Shown here piece by piece: positions 32,840 through 45,748 of a DNA stretch of 64,000 bases (the first letter of the stretch is position 1; each line of letters opens with the position of its first letter). Made by a program: the position numbers and the translations under genes. The notes beneath the pieces are model-generated. The model did no database searches. It had not been told where the DNA came from and worked only from the letters and a program-made list of their open reading frames with translations. Origin of the DNA: Saussurea involucrata (taxonomy: Eukaryota > Streptophyta > Magnoliopsida > Asterales > Asteraceae); assembly GCA_033807775.1 (NCBI GenBank), contig CM066317.1:9321870-9385869 (forward strand). The letters run 5' to 3'.

Positions 32840-33552
32840 TAGAGATGGCCATTTGGGCCCGGATCCGGCCCGGCCTACCCAAATCTCCAACCCCGTCGGT
32901 TACGACCGGGCCTGCATTTTGGAAGTTTCGGCGGCCCAAACCGTCTCGGCCCGAAGCCCGATTGAGGCTCGGACCCAAGCCTGGCCCGACCTGGCCCATT
33001 TGCATTTCTGAAAAATAGTGGTTTTATAACGATATTATGACCGTTTTTTGAGAAAAAATAGCCGTTTTTCTTGTTTTTAAGCACTCTTCACTATAAATAG
33101 GATAGTTGGTGTATGGGGTTACATACCAAGTTACAAAACGCAAAAAACGCAACTCTCGCTCAAATTCTCGATTTCTTGCTACCTCGTGTTCGTTTTTCGC
33201 AACTTCTCAATCTTTCAATTCTTCCATCTTTCGCTCAAAATGGATTAGATAATTAGAATAACATTTATCAATTCTTCCATCTTTCGACCCAATTACGCAT
33301 CTTTAAGTGTATTAGATAATTAGAATAACATTTATATATTAAATTTTTTTTTTTGTGAAGGCCCGATAAAGGACCGTTTTAAGGCCCGGCCCGAAATCCC
33401 GGTTTTATAAAAGCCTAAGCGGGCCGGAATATTTGTGCTTGAGCCCGGCCCGGCCCGGGCCCAACCAAAGGCTGGGCTTTGTAATAGTGTTCCGGCCCGG
33501 TTCATCACGAGGCCCGGTTTAGCCCAGCCTGGCCCAGTTATTTGGCCACCTC
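32840..33552. mobile_element. hAT-like non-autonomous element, 713 bp
   Basis: Ends are TAGAGATGGCCATTTGGGCC and, inverted, GAGGTGGCCAAATAACTGGG. They are flanked by TAGATAT (32833-32839 and 33553-33559). The subterminal regions are rich in GGCCCGG. The middle has a TATA-like CTATAAATAGG (33091) and a leader-like stretch ending CTCAAAATGG (33242), suggesting the 5' region of a lost transposase. TSD length is 7, possibly 8, bp. Confidence 0.65.
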
Positions 33553-33559
33553 TAGATAT

Positions 33560-33986
33560 GCATGTATCTAATTTTCAATTAGGAAAAATCTCCTATTTTT
33601 TGAATGACTAAGAGGACTTCTTTTGAAAACAAATGGCAGTTGGGCTTGAAAATCGATCATTCTGAGAAAAAGCCCATTCCTTCTTGGACCTACTTGAGGA
33701 ATAAAAAAAACTGGACAAAGCCTTGTTCACTTTTTGGTGTGCTGGAACACATTTAGGAAGACCTTTTCGGGAAATCCATTAGATCACCAACTTCATCATG
33801 CTTTTAGGTTGTGTTTGGCAAACTGGCCTATAAGCTATCTAGCTAATAAGGAAGCCATGAAAAAATTATGTTTGACAAAAACTAGCTGATAAGTCAGATG
33901 AAAAATATAAATGACCAAAAATTACATATTGAAAATTTTGTCAATTATAGTAATTCATAATATATTAAAACAAATTCTTAGTAATA
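33560..33986. other. Intergenic sequence with a possible hAT MITE end
   Basis: 33808-33900 (GTGTTTGGCAAACTGGCCTATAAGC in part) resembles one end of a hAT-type MITE whose other end might be 43990-44085, beyond the Ty3 no. 2 insertion. Not proven. No gene. Confidence 0.3.
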
Positions 33987-33989
33987 TAA

Positions 33990-34897
33990 GAGCATCTCCA
34001 ACAGCTTCCCCATAATTTCTCCAAAATAGGAAACCAAAAGCCTAAATCCCCAAAAAAATATACATTCATCTCCAACAGCTTCTCCATTTTGGAGAATCAA
34101 ACAGTAATTAAAATATTAAAATATTCTATTTATCTATTAAAATATTATTTCTCTCTCTACATATTTATTTTCAAAGTTTTCTATTGGGAACGAACTTTTA
34201 AAATCGTCATTTAGGGGTCTGAAACAAACTTTTTATTTATTTAAGGGTCTCCTTTACCGATTTAACAGGTAACCAGTTGCCTTAGCAGATGTGGCAAATT
34301 TATTATTTAAAAAAAACATTACATGGAATATAAAAGGGCAAAATGCACAAAATAGCAACCTACTTTCATTTATTTTTTATTATAGCATTGTACTTTCACT
34401 TTTTCTTATTACAACAATGTACTTTCAATTTATTTTTTATTAGGGCATTCTACTTTAAAGAATTTACCCATTATAGCTTTATGGTTTAAATTTACCTACT
34501 ACACCAGGTTTTCATGCCACCTCATTGTCCACATAGATTGTCCACGTGTACTATGGTGCTGACGTGACATTTCTCATTACAACATTGTACTTTCAAATTT
34601 ATTTTCTATTACCTCGTTTTATTACTCCAGTTCCAATTACAACATAATCAAACATGTTTACCAAAAATTATAATTTCAGAAATTAAACATGTTTACAAAA
34701 GATCGCTATTACACAAATAAAAATGTTCACAAAAGATCATTGGTTCATCGAGAATTTCATATTTGGAGAAAAAAACTTTCTCTCTCCAACTTTCTCCATT
34801 TTGGAGATAGTTTTGGAGAAGCTGTTGGGGCACAATTTTAGCCCAAAATCCCCATTTTCTCCATTTTCCCATTTTGGGGAAGCTGTTGGAGATGCTC
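33990..34897. mobile_element. PIF/Harbinger MITE (GAGCATCTCCAACAGC termini), 908 bp
   Basis: Left end GAGCATCTCCAACAGCTTCC; right end GGAAGCTGTTGGAGATGCTC is its exact inverse. TAA is on both sides (33987-33989 and 34898-34900). The middle (about 34190-34740) looks like a different, inserted repeat (ACTTTCATTTATTTTTTATT words). No coding capacity. Confidence 0.82.
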
Positions 34898-34976
34898 TAA
34901 TATGTTAATTAATACAAATAAGATAGCAAATAAAAATTAAATAATATAAAATGTTACTTATAAGAATTTCAAATTG

Positions 34977-34978
<2 letters not shown>

Positions 34979-35070
<92 letters not shown>
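34979..35070. repeat. (TA)n(GA)n microsatellite
   Basis: About 58 bp of TA followed by about 30 bp of GA. The open frames across it are low-complexity artefacts. It is followed (35070-35280) by ATGCATAT-rich sequence. Confidence 0.95.
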
Positions 35071-35071
<1 letters not shown>

Positions 35072-35335
35072 TCCGTAAAATGCAAACCTTGCATTTGTTG
35101 CACACCTTACAAACCACAATCTGCATGTATGCACAATCTGCATATGTGAACAGTGCGCATATACATATGCATATGCATTTGTGCAAAAATATACATATAG
35201 TGGACATACATTTATATGAGATAATGCATATATGCATCTCAGATTTTGCATATATGCACATTGGTCTGTAAGGGGTGCAACAAATACATGATTTGTATTT
35301 GATTTGTACCCTATATATATATATAACCCTATATA

Positions 35336-35649
35336 GGGATGAGATCAAGAGAGAACCATGAAAAAAGAAGGAATCGCAGAACCATCGAAGCCATTAGATT
35401 AAGATGATCCAATGGTTATGAATTAAAAGGTAGTTATAACCAAATTTTTTAATAAAAAAAAGTATTTACCCTCTGTTTTTTAAATTCAAAATTGGCGAAG
35501 TATGACAGAAATTAAAGCGAATCAAATTACACCAAAAAATTCATCATTTTATTATCTTTATCTTGACATCCATTTTGATATATTTTTTCATCCGTTTTTT
35601 CATGGTTCTTCGGTTCTTTCTTTTTCCAAGGTTCTTCCTTGATCCTTAC

Positions 35650-35650
<1 letters not shown>
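35336..35650. mobile_element. MITE with GGGATGAGATCAAGAGAGAACC-type TIR
   Basis: Left end GGGATGAGATCAAGAGAGAA. The right end inverted reads GGGTAAGGATCAAGGAAGAA. Both are followed by CC(A/T)TG(A/G)AAAAAGAA. It sits in TATATA sequence on both sides, so the TSD cannot be read. Confidence 0.55.

Positions 35651-35711
<61 letters not shown>
35651..35711. repeat. (TA)n microsatellite
   Basis: About 60 bp of TA dinucleotides ending in TGTGTGTG. Confidence 0.95.
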
Positions 35712-35719
<8 letters not shown>

Positions 35720-36251
35720 ATTATACATATTGAATTTGATAAAACAAAATTGAGAAAAATTTACATTAATTTATGAATTAAAATGACCATTGCATAAAAT
35801 ATGAATAAAATAAATATTGGTCAATCTTACATATCCTAATTAAGTGTTACTTTTTCAAAACATATAATTAATAATTAATTTAAGTATTTTATTAAAATCA
35901 TTTAACACGATTTTATTATCTATGAAACAAATAATGTTTATGTAACTTAAATAAACATTTTTAAAATTGTTATATTTGCTTTTTGATAACTAAATATATT
36001 GAATAATAACTAAAAAAAATAATATCTAAATAGTTTTTATGATGAATAATCATTTTAAAAATATTAATGGATTATAATTAAAAGTAATTAATAGTTTTCA
36101 TTTCCTATTAATCAATATTAGCAATAATTATTTTTATTAATTTATTACAGTTTAATAATTATTTATAATCATTAATAATAAACAATAACTAATAGTAATC
36201 AGGGTTATAATTGAAAAAAGTATAAAAAAACTCATAAAACGCTACTCCAAC
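35712..36251. other. AT-rich intergenic sequence
   Basis: Strongly AT-rich (TAATAATTA words), no gene or element recognised. It ends with CCAAC, the left TSD copy of Ty3 no. 2. Confidence 0.5.
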
Positions 36252-38401
36252 TGTAACAGCCCAAAAATACAACATGACATACATAACATTAAATCATAAA
36301 CATTACAATACTGGATCCTAAAATTTCGTTACATCAGTCTCCAAAACTAAGGTTGGCGGAAACAACCTACACACAACTGAGAACAACTACTACTAAAAGT
36401 GGCACCGGCACTGTCTCTAACTGCATCTGTACTCTATCTTGCTCTTGCTCACTTACCTGAGCCTCCTACTATTTGCTTACCTGAAAATGGTTTAGTTTTG
36501 AAAAACGAGGGTTAGACCAAAATGTCTAGTGAATTCCTTCCGTAAACAGCATACATCAACAGTATAAAAATCATTTTATAAAACACATTAACATTCTTCA
36601 CATAATCATTCAATCATGGTACTGCATAGTGTTCAAGGATCACATAAGCTAACCGCGATCGGGGCCCAAGCAGACTCCCCTCTCGCCTCATACCGGGGTC
36701 CAAGCAGACTCCCCTCTATCCGAGTAGGAAGGAAACAAATTCCCTCTTACAAGCTCATCACAAATCTATCTGAGTAGGAAGAAAATAAATTCCCTCCTAC
36801 AAGCTCATCACAAATGCCCAAGGGATCATCGGATCCCGAGGTACTCAGATCCCACTGTGCAGACCGACTCCACATAACATACACATAGTTCATCATAAAT
36901 CATGAAACATGAAATCCGTGTAAGGCTTTATAAATCATTTCATCTTGCTGAATAATCATTTCGGTAAAACATAATTTTCATGGAAAGCATACGTAAAAGC
37001 TTGTGAATAAATCATGCTCGTAAACACACCATAATCAGTAAAACGTTTAATCTTTCATTCAAGTAAAATCATGTAAAATAACATGGCATTTCTACTCAAT
37101 CACTTTCTTTGAAAAACACGTAAAAATCACGTATTTTTAGTTAGAAAACTCACCTGGCTTGTTCGCTTCAAAGCTTCTCACTTACACTTCCGATCTCTAG
37201 GTGGAACACCTATTATTTAGGAAATGTATATCAAAATCTAATCATTTATATTCGAGCTTACTTCCGAACGTACCCTAAGTTATCTTATCTGATAGGTTAT
37301 ATTTCTAACTCAAATACACCCAACTAATAAAATATCGGATCTAATTAATTATCGGAATATATACATTGAATATCCCACCCCCTTTCATAATTTATGGTCC
37401 ACGAAATGGTGTCGGGCTCACGGTCCAAGACCAACTCACGCGGCCCATCAATATCCCAAAACTAACCACGTAGGCTTTGGTCCATAAAAGAAAACAAGAT
37501 GGAATGATGGATCACGTGCTGGCCCAACATGATTACAACCTGGGCCACGTGTCTTGCTTAAATTCCGGCTCCTAAAGTCTAAATGCATTCCGGACCTTTA
37601 AATGCCAAGCCCAACTTCCGATCTTCTTTTATTTATTAAATCCGGCCCAAAACTTCACTTCCGGTATTATTTTAACATTTCGAAACATGTGCACCTTCCG
37701 GATCTTAGATATTACATTCCGGGTCCTTTTTATTTCATAAACATTCTGGATCATATAAAGAACAATTCTGGAACCTTATTTCGTGACATTAATTCCGGAA
37801 CCAGTGAACCCACTACACAAGTTCCGGATCTTGAACTAGAATTCCGGATCTAGGGTCCGATAATTAGTTCCGGATCCCAAACCATTCCGGAAATCTCGAA
37901 TTAAAACGATGCGATACATGTTAAACAATGGGACTGGAACTTAATCTATTCGATCGATTACCCATTCTCTTTTCCCCACAAGTGATTAATCTAACTCCTC
38001 TTATAATGATTAATTAACCCTTTTAAAGCGTATTTTCAATTTTTAGCAAAGCTTACAAAACTCAACCCAGCACAGGTTCTAAGCTCAAGATTTAGAGGGA
38101 AGAGATTACCTGGTAAGAATCGATGTAGAATCAAACTCTAATACTACTTCCTCATCCAACTTGCACATTGATGATGATTTCCTTCTCCAATTTGTTCTTG
38201 AGACCAACTCTCCCTTTCTCTGCTCCTTCTTTCTAGCCGCCATTCACACACATAAGAATACTGAATCAATAATTGATAACCTAGGGATCTACACTATTTA
38301 TATCTTTCAACAATTGCAAAAAAGGCCCCTCTTTGAAACTTTTCTTAATTAAACTTTGGCCACCATACATTTAAGTCTTAACCAGAATCCGGGTTATTAC
38401 A
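36252..38401 (-). repeat. 3' LTR of Ty3 no. 2 (2,150 bp)
   Basis: On the plus strand TGTAACAGCCC ... GGGTTATTACA. Contains a TTCCGGA/ATCCGG array (about 37563-37890). Compared with the other LTR, there is an extra CAAATTCCCTCTTACAAGC-type unit near 36735-36800 and a deletion of about 45 bp near 37827. Confidence 0.9.
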
Positions 38402-38416
38402 ACACTCCCCCCTCAA
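38402..38416 (-). other. Polypurine tract of Ty3 no. 2
   Basis: ACACTCCCCCCTC on the plus strand, i.e. GAGGGGGGAGTGT beside the 3' LTR. Confidence 0.75.
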
Positions 38417-38439
38417 AAGAATTTCGTCCCCAGAGTTTC

Positions 38440-38720
38440 TTAAGGGAAAAGATGCGGGTACTTGAACCTCGTATCCGCTTCTACCTCTCAAGTTTCCTCT
38501 CGTTCTTTATGGTATCTCCACTGAACCTATACTAATCTTCGACAAATCTAACTTGTAAGCCTCGGCTCCAACTAGTTCAATAATGGCGAAAACGACTCCT
38601 TCCCACCAGTAATCCTTGCAATACTTGCTCTCCAGAATAGAGATGTGCATCGCACTAAGAATTTTTTCTACAATTTCATCGGACACCCCAAGTTCGTACA
38701 CTATCTAATAACTCTTCAAA
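38440..38720 (-). pseudogene. Remnant of Ty3 pol C-terminus
   Basis: The minus strand gives GVVFAIIELVGAEAYKLDLS, like the segment after integrase. Nearer the PPT, in broken frame, comes EVEADTRFKYPHLFP, the typical chromovirus tail. Several stops; only a scar of the gene. Confidence 0.55.
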
Positions 38721-41700
38721 GCTTCGACGGTTCTTCGAAACATAATTTACCTCACTTTTCTTCGGGACAAAACGGCTACCGTTCATCGACCATTTCATAC
38801 GTTCTCACCACTTTATCAACCACACTTATACGTAACTAAAAGCAGAGAACCTCCATGATCCCTCCTGGAAGCGTTCACCTATCCAAATTGAACTTATCCT
38901 GAAAATAAATCAAATCCTCGCAGCTTATCACAAGTATTCAGTAATATAAAACATAACTTTGGTTACCCTCACTCAACTGGGAGGAGTAATCATACTCACC
39001 CGAAACCATTCCCGCTAGCTTATCACTGAACGACCAAATCGTCTGAACATTCCTCACAACGTCACTAACACAACTCATTCAACTTCCTTATCCACTTCTT
39101 TCCTGCACAAACATACACCAATCCCCTTCCTCAATATTCTTTACAGAAGTTCGCACACTTATCGATAGCAATTTACACACACTACTCCACCCTTCGGTGT
39201 TACTGTCAAGCTTACTCCTTCCAACCTATTCACTTATTCCGACACACGATCTTCACCTCCTCACGATAGCGTGGAGCACCGTCCACCAACATTACTTGTC
39301 CCTCTCTTCCGACCTTTCCTCAAGCTGATAACACTTCCTCATTCCTAAACATAACAAAATCTCCAACTATTTCCTTCTAGGATCATTCCTTCACACATAA
39401 GAAACACTTCACGTTCTTTAAAGATTTAGCATTTACTATAACACATTTTGACTAATCCATCCCTCGTCTTCCTTTAAACTTCCAATGATTCCAAAACATA
39501 CTTACTAAGCGACTCTTACAACCAAAAACACTTGGTCTCTCATGGTCATTCGTACACAATTCAAACTTCCCTTTATATTCTCCGGCATACATAATCGAGT
39601 CTATCTCGCTACTTTGTCCTTCCCCAACTCTAGATCAACAACTCGCGAGTTCCCGATTAACTCAAACATATTCGATTCTTGCTAGTTCAATGCGGTTCCG
39701 AACCATACTTAGACATGGCGCATTCTCTCACAGATCGATATAATCTCCACACTCACTTCGTTCGTGCTACATACCTTATCCTTTTACAAACCCTCCATAC
39801 CTCGTAAGTAGAACTCTTATCCGAACAGCAGTCCCTCACCATCTTAACACCCCTACCAGGTGCTCTATCAACTTTCAACCTTCTGGTTCAAGTCTTCGGC
39901 CCCAGCCACCTTACACAGTTGTCGACTTCAACATCAATAGTCAACCCGTTGATCCCTCCTTAACCTATTCTTTAACTTGGGTTCCTTACTGAACCTGATC
40001 CTCCCAACATATCATAATCAACTTCATATTCCGTCGCTTTCATTTCAAAACTTACTCGTGTAACATCAATATTACAAGATCACCTTAGGACTCTTATGCG
40101 ACGTCAAGGATATCTCATTTCTGTCTCTCCACACTACTCATAACGAGTTGCTAATACCAACACCCTGATGACTATTAGTCTTTCTTCCGGACATAACTGT
40201 CTCTCAACAACTGTAATTCCAGTCACCGAACAAGGGTACAGACCCTCATACATCCGACACTAAAGTCCACTTCCACTGTTCACCTCTCTTCTTGAACACA
40301 AATATTACATTACAAACATTCTCCCCTGATTTGTCCAACACATCTCCACTCTCGGAGTTCTCCCTTAGCTTAAAATGTAATACCCTACGACCTAGTGAGT
40401 TCATAGCCTTCATGCATGACGACGATAAATAAATCATTTCGCACATTTTCTCATTTTAAAGGACAACACTTGGAAACAACTTGGGTACACATGACCCCAA
40501 CATTCTCATAACTTCAACGCCCTGCACGACGATCTCAAGAATCGTTCGCACGCACCTCTTTCAGTAAACCCAATCCTACTCAACCAAAACGACGTTGTTA
40601 CGACAGTAACACATTGAATGAAAATCTTCCATACGACAAAATTTTGAAAGGGTTTTCCGACACGAATTAAACCAGTCGGCTCTCACACTCATTTATGTGA
40701 CATCAACAAGTCAATACTCTTTTGGTTAAAAAAGTTTTGCATTCAAACGTTCTCTTGACTTTTTGCAACAATTCAACTAATCATAAAAATGGAATATTTT
40801 GCAAAACGCTAAGCTCAAAAATTTCATTGTGCGACGTAAATAGAATTGATTTTTCTTTAAACATATGCTTGCACATGCTGACTCATTACTGATCAAAATT
40901 TATATTTACACATTTACTTTAATCACGAAAGGCTCATGTAACACATGTAAAATGCAATGCATGAAACTCTACATGTAATTGAAGGCTACTCACTCAAACA
41001 AGGTCAACCGTTTTACTCTTGCAACTCATCATTGACACTCAACCTTCGACCAATGGTCGCCCTCTCGGCCTTGCAATAACTTGTTGTCCACGCGTTTCAC
41101 GGCCCACTTACTCAACCATTTCATACTATTTTCGTCTTGATCAATTATCTCACATTCTACCTCTACATGCCTTCAGTTCACTACTGGTATCTCCCTTCAT
41201 TGATCCTGCCACTGAAAAGCTCGACTAAGAGTCAGGCTCTACTTTTCTACTTGCTCTTGGATTGACGCTTTCAAGATCTCGACACTGTCCTTCCTCACCA
41301 TCCCGACTGATCTATTCCGTGATTTCTAGAACTGGGACTCTCCCGAAACAGGAGTCTTACTAAAAAACAATCATTCATCCTCTTCGAGTCCACGAAGATC
41401 TATCTCTAGACGACTCATAACATTCTATACAACATTTCTTCTCTAAGATATACACATACATCACATCATAACTGATCTATCATGATACTTCCCCAACAAA
41501 GGGTCTCAGTCTATCCCTCAGGGATCTTGCTAACCTTTTAGATTACTAGAACACGACATATAAACTAGCTTAAGACTGCAACTTCGGAATAATATGGCAG
41601 GTTTAGCACATACATGTACCTGTAAGTTCGCAATTACACTGGCCAGGTGTAATCCCAAACTTACCTTACATGACTGTCCTCGGTACCCTATTAGTCCTAT

Positions 41701-41805
41701 CTCTACAATAGTGCCCTCCTAACGCATTTCTTGATTCTCAGTTGTGATTTCTACTTCCAAAGTTTAAGTTTAGGCCCGTCCGGTCACCTAAATCCCTTAA
41801 ACTAT
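38721..41805 (-). other. Non-coding interior of Ty3 no. 2
   Basis: No intact domain found in any frame. A block around 40200-40450 (GTAGGGTATTACATTTTAAG inverse) and one near 41000-41130 match the interior of Ty3 no. 3 (62080-62310 and 62830-62990). The two elements therefore share an internal module. Confidence 0.6.
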
Positions 41806-41818
41806 GGCTCTGATACCA
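41806..41818 (-). other. Primer-binding site of Ty3 no. 2
   Basis: GGCTCTGATACCA on plus; TGGTATCAGAGCC on minus, two bases from the LTR. Confidence 0.88.
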
Positions 41819-41820
41819 TT

Positions 41821-43965
41821 TGTAACAGCCCAAAAATACAACAGGACATACATAGCATTAAATCATAAACATTATAAAACTGGGTCCCAAAATTTCGTTA
41901 CATCAGTCTCCAAAACTAAGGTTGGCGGAAACAACCTATACACAATTGAGAACAACTACTACTAAAAGTGGCACCGACACTGTCTCTAACTGCATCTGTA
42001 CTCTATCCTGCTCTTGCTCACTTACCTGAGCTTCCTACTATTTGCTTACCTGAAAATGGTTTAGTTTTGAAAAAGGAGGGTTAGACCAAAAGGTCTAGTG
42101 AATTCCCTTCGTAAACAACATACATCAACAGTATAAAAATCATTTTATAAAACACATTAACATTCTTCACATAATCATTCAATCATGGTACTGCATAGTG
42201 TTCAAGGATCACATAAGCTAACCGCCATTGGGGCCCAAGCAGACTCCCCTCTCGCCTCATACCGGGGCCCAAGCAGACTCCCCTCTATCCGAGTAGGAAG
42301 GAAACGAATTCCCTCCTACAAGCTCATCACAAATGCCCAAGGGATCATCGGATCCCGAGGTACTCAAATCCCACTGTGCAGACCGACTCCACATAACATA
42401 CACATAGTTCATCATAAATCATGAAACATGAAATCCGTGTAAGGCTTTATAAATCATTTCATCTTGCTGAATAATCATTTCGGTAAAACACACTTTTCAT
42501 GGAAAGCATACGTAAAAGCTTGTGAATAAATCATGCTCGTAAACACACCATAATCAGTAAAACGTTTAATCTTTCATTCAAGTAAAATCATGTAAAATAA
42601 CATGGCATTTCTACTCAATCACTTTCTTTGGAAAACACGTAAAAATCACGTATTTTTAGTTAGAAAACTCACCTGGCTTGCTCGTTTCAAAGCTTCTCAC
42701 TTACACTTTCGATCTCTAGGTGGAACACCTATTATTTAGGAAATGTATATCAAAATCTAATCATTTATATTCGAGCTTACTTCCGAACGTACCCTAAATT
42801 ATCTTATCCGATAGGTTACATTTCTAACTCAAATACACCCAACTAATAAAATATCGGATCTAATTAATTATCGGAATATATACATTGAATATCCCACCGG
42901 CCTTTCATAATTTCTGGTCCACGAAATGGTGCCGGGCTTACGGTCCAAGACCAACTCACGCGGCCCATCAATATCCCAAAACTAACCACGTGGGCTTTGG
43001 TCCATAAAAGAAAACAAGATGGAATGATGGATCACGTGTTGGCCCAACATGAATACAACCTGGGCCACGTGTCTTGCTTAAATTTCGGGTCCTAAAGTCT
43101 AAATGCATTCCGGACCTTTAAATGCCAATCCCAACTTCCGATCTTCTTTTATTTATTAAATCCGGTCCAAAACTTCACTTCTGGTATTATTTTAACATTC
43201 CGGAACACGTTCACCTTCCGGATCTTAGATATTATATTCTGGGTCCTTTTTATTTCATAAACATTCCGGATCATATAAAGAACAATTCCGGAACCTTATT
43301 TCGTGACATTAATTCCGGAACCAGTGAACCCACTACACAAGTTCCGGATCTCACTAGTCATTCCGGATCCGTGGCCAACAACAACGTTCCGGATCTTGAA
43401 CTAGAATTCCGGATCTAGGGCCCGATAATTAGTTCCGGATCCCAAACCATTCCGTAAATCTCGAATTAAAACGACGCGATACAGGTTAAACAATGGGACT
43501 GGAACTTAATCTATTCGATCGATTACCCATTCTCTTTTCCACACAAGTGATTAATCTAACTCCTCTTATAAAGATTAATTAACCCCTTTAAAGCGTCTTT
43601 TCAATTTTTAGCGAAGCTTACAAAACTCAACCCAGCACAGGTTCTAAGCTCAAGATTTAGAGGGAAGAGATTACCTGGTAAGATTCGATGTAGAATCAAA
43701 CTCTAATACTACTTCCTCATCCAACTTGCACATTGATGATGATTTCCTTCTCCAATTTGTTCTTGAGACCAACTCTCCCTTTCTCTGCTCCTTCTTTCTA
43801 TCCGCCATTCACACGCATAAGAATACTGAATCAATAATTGATAACCTAGGGATCTGCACTATTTATATCTTTCAACAATTGCAAAAAGGCCCCTCTTTGA
43901 AACTTTTCTTAATTAAACTTTGGCCACCATACATTTAAGTCTTAACCAGAATCCGGGTTATTACA
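41821..43965 (-). repeat. 5' LTR of Ty3 no. 2 (2,145 bp)
   Basis: TGTAACAGCCC ... GGGTTATTACA on the plus strand. Same content as 36252-38401 with a few percent differences. TCCGGA array at about 43090-43450. Confidence 0.9.
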
Positions 43966-43970
43966 CCAAC

Positions 43971-45295
43971 TATCGTTTCAATAAGTTAATCTAACTTATA
44001 AGCTAGATTATGTCCATCGAGATGTATACTAAAAAAATAAGCTAGTTTATGTTGACGAAACAATGTCTTACTCCAAAAACCTCCATGTTGTGCATTTTTT
44101 CATAAAATGAAACAAAATGAGTATCCTAGATGCAAATCAAAATTAAAACATGCCATATAATCAAAAAATAACCAGATAGTTATGTAACTGTCGCCCAACT
44201 AAACAAATTAACCAAACACTAGATCAAAACCAAATTAACCATAGAACAACTTTCGTTGGTTGAAATTAATCGATTAAAATTCAATATTCGTTATAAAATT
44301 AAATGATTAATTTGAAGACCTTAATTTAAGACAACAAAAACCAACCAAATGAAAGATAGACCACGGAACAAACATAAATCTAATGAAACAAGTAAATTTA
44401 ATTTAAGGAAACTATAAAGATATCGATTCAAGGAGTGTCACTCTTCAAGAGTTGTTTCTAACCTAAGAAATCAATAAAATGAATTTAAGAACTATGCAAA
44501 AATTGTAAAGTGCACGAAGTTAATCAAATGCAAAAATTAACTGCACGAAGGTAAAACAAATGAGAAAAATCATAAATGAAGAAGAATACACACACAAAAT
44601 AAAAAGAATAAGAGAAAGAAATACAATACACTAAGGATCAACAAAACTGCAAGTTTTAGCATCTAGGATTCGACCCACAAGAATTGCATCCTCCCCAATG
44701 GAGATTACATAGACAATAAACTAAATCTAAGACTATTGAATTGTATGTTGAATTAAACCTAACCTAGAAATATTTATAAAGAAGATGAAGAGAGAAAAAG
44801 GGAGTTTCACTAAAAAACTCTCAGTCGCCCTTTTCTTAACCCTAGAACATATATTTATACCCGAAAGATGAATTCCCCAAATAACCCTTGAAAATAGCGG
44901 AGTAGAAAGCTTTCCCATGACCATGTTGTTTTGCTTTTGCTTTATGTACGGCCGTATAGAATTGGATTTCATTTGTGGATGTGAGTCGAACTTGAGACTA
45001 GTAGACAACACTTGGGTGCGACCATTATTTCTAACTCTTAAGTTTGGTCACTTGAGTTAGGACTTATACTCAACATGAATAAGTCGGTCAGCTTGAAGTG
45101 TTAATATTAGATCTTGACGTAGAGATGGGTGGATTCAAAATACGACTTAAGTGATGCACAAAGATATGAGACATAGAGATACGGGTTTTGTATGATTTAC
45201 TAAGGTTAAAACATTAGTCGAGATTTATATCATAAAAAGATTTGGGTGTAAAAATCTTCATACTAACAGAACGTGACATTTTTAGTCAACTTAGC
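43971..45295. other. Intergenic/unclassified repeat-like sequence
   Basis: 43990-44085 resembles a MITE end with AACTTATAAGCTAG. 44440-44760 contains CTAGGATTCGACCCACAAG, phrasing common in degenerate plant retroelement DNA. No gene seen. Confidence 0.35.
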
Positions 45296-45748
45296 TGTAA
45301 CACCCTAAAAAAACAGGGCTAATTTAAACCTCAAGTTACAACAGGTTATGACAACATTAACATCAACTTATATAAATAACAAGTGAAATAACCATCAAGA
45401 GTATATTTACAATATAGGATCCTTTAAATAACCTATCAATCTAATTATGTCACTATAATCAGATTAACTAAGTTATCCAAGCATTCCATCAAAAACTTCT
45501 CTTTGTTAATTTCCACCTCTGCTATGCCAAAACGCTCGTCCCACGACCCATTACTTCCCCGAACTAGTACCTGGTAAGAAAACATCATTTGAAACGATTA
45601 GGCTAACGCCTAGTGAGAACATTCGTTTCTACAATAATATTTGCCAACACCATGTAAACAAGTTATAACAAACCTGGTTACTCCTTTTCTTACCGTACGT
45701 GTAACTCTGTTCCGTTCACACAATTTCTCCCAATTCCATGAATATGAA
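45296..45748 (-). repeat. Ty3 no. 3 3' LTR, first part
   Basis: TGTAACACCC... ends at ...AATATGAA, where the copia element begins. The same sequence continues unbroken in the right LTR (63487 to 63950). Confidence 0.88.

Larger units (their letters stand above)
36252..43965 (-). mobile_element. Ty3 retrotransposon no. 2, non-autonomous, minus strand
   Basis: LTRs 36252-38401 and 41821-43965 (about 2.15 kb) with a perfect 5-bp TSD CCAAC (36247-36251 and 43966-43970). The PBS (41806-41818 inverse) and PPT (38402-38416 inverse) show the minus orientation. The 3.4-kb interior has no intact ORF. Only a short pol 3' remnant near 38440-38700 is recognisable, so replication must have depended on proteins supplied in trans. 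Confidence 0.88.

Noticed and set aside
34905..35348. Minus-strand ORFs with Tyr/Ile and Ser/Leu runs
   Set aside because: Translation of (TA)n(GA)n microsatellite and ATGCAT-rich sequence.
33808..44085. One hAT MITE split by Ty3 no. 2
   Set aside because: The two candidate ends look alike (TGTTTGGCAAA / GTTTCGTCAAC with TATAAGC words), but similarity is weak and no TSD matches; kept only as a note.
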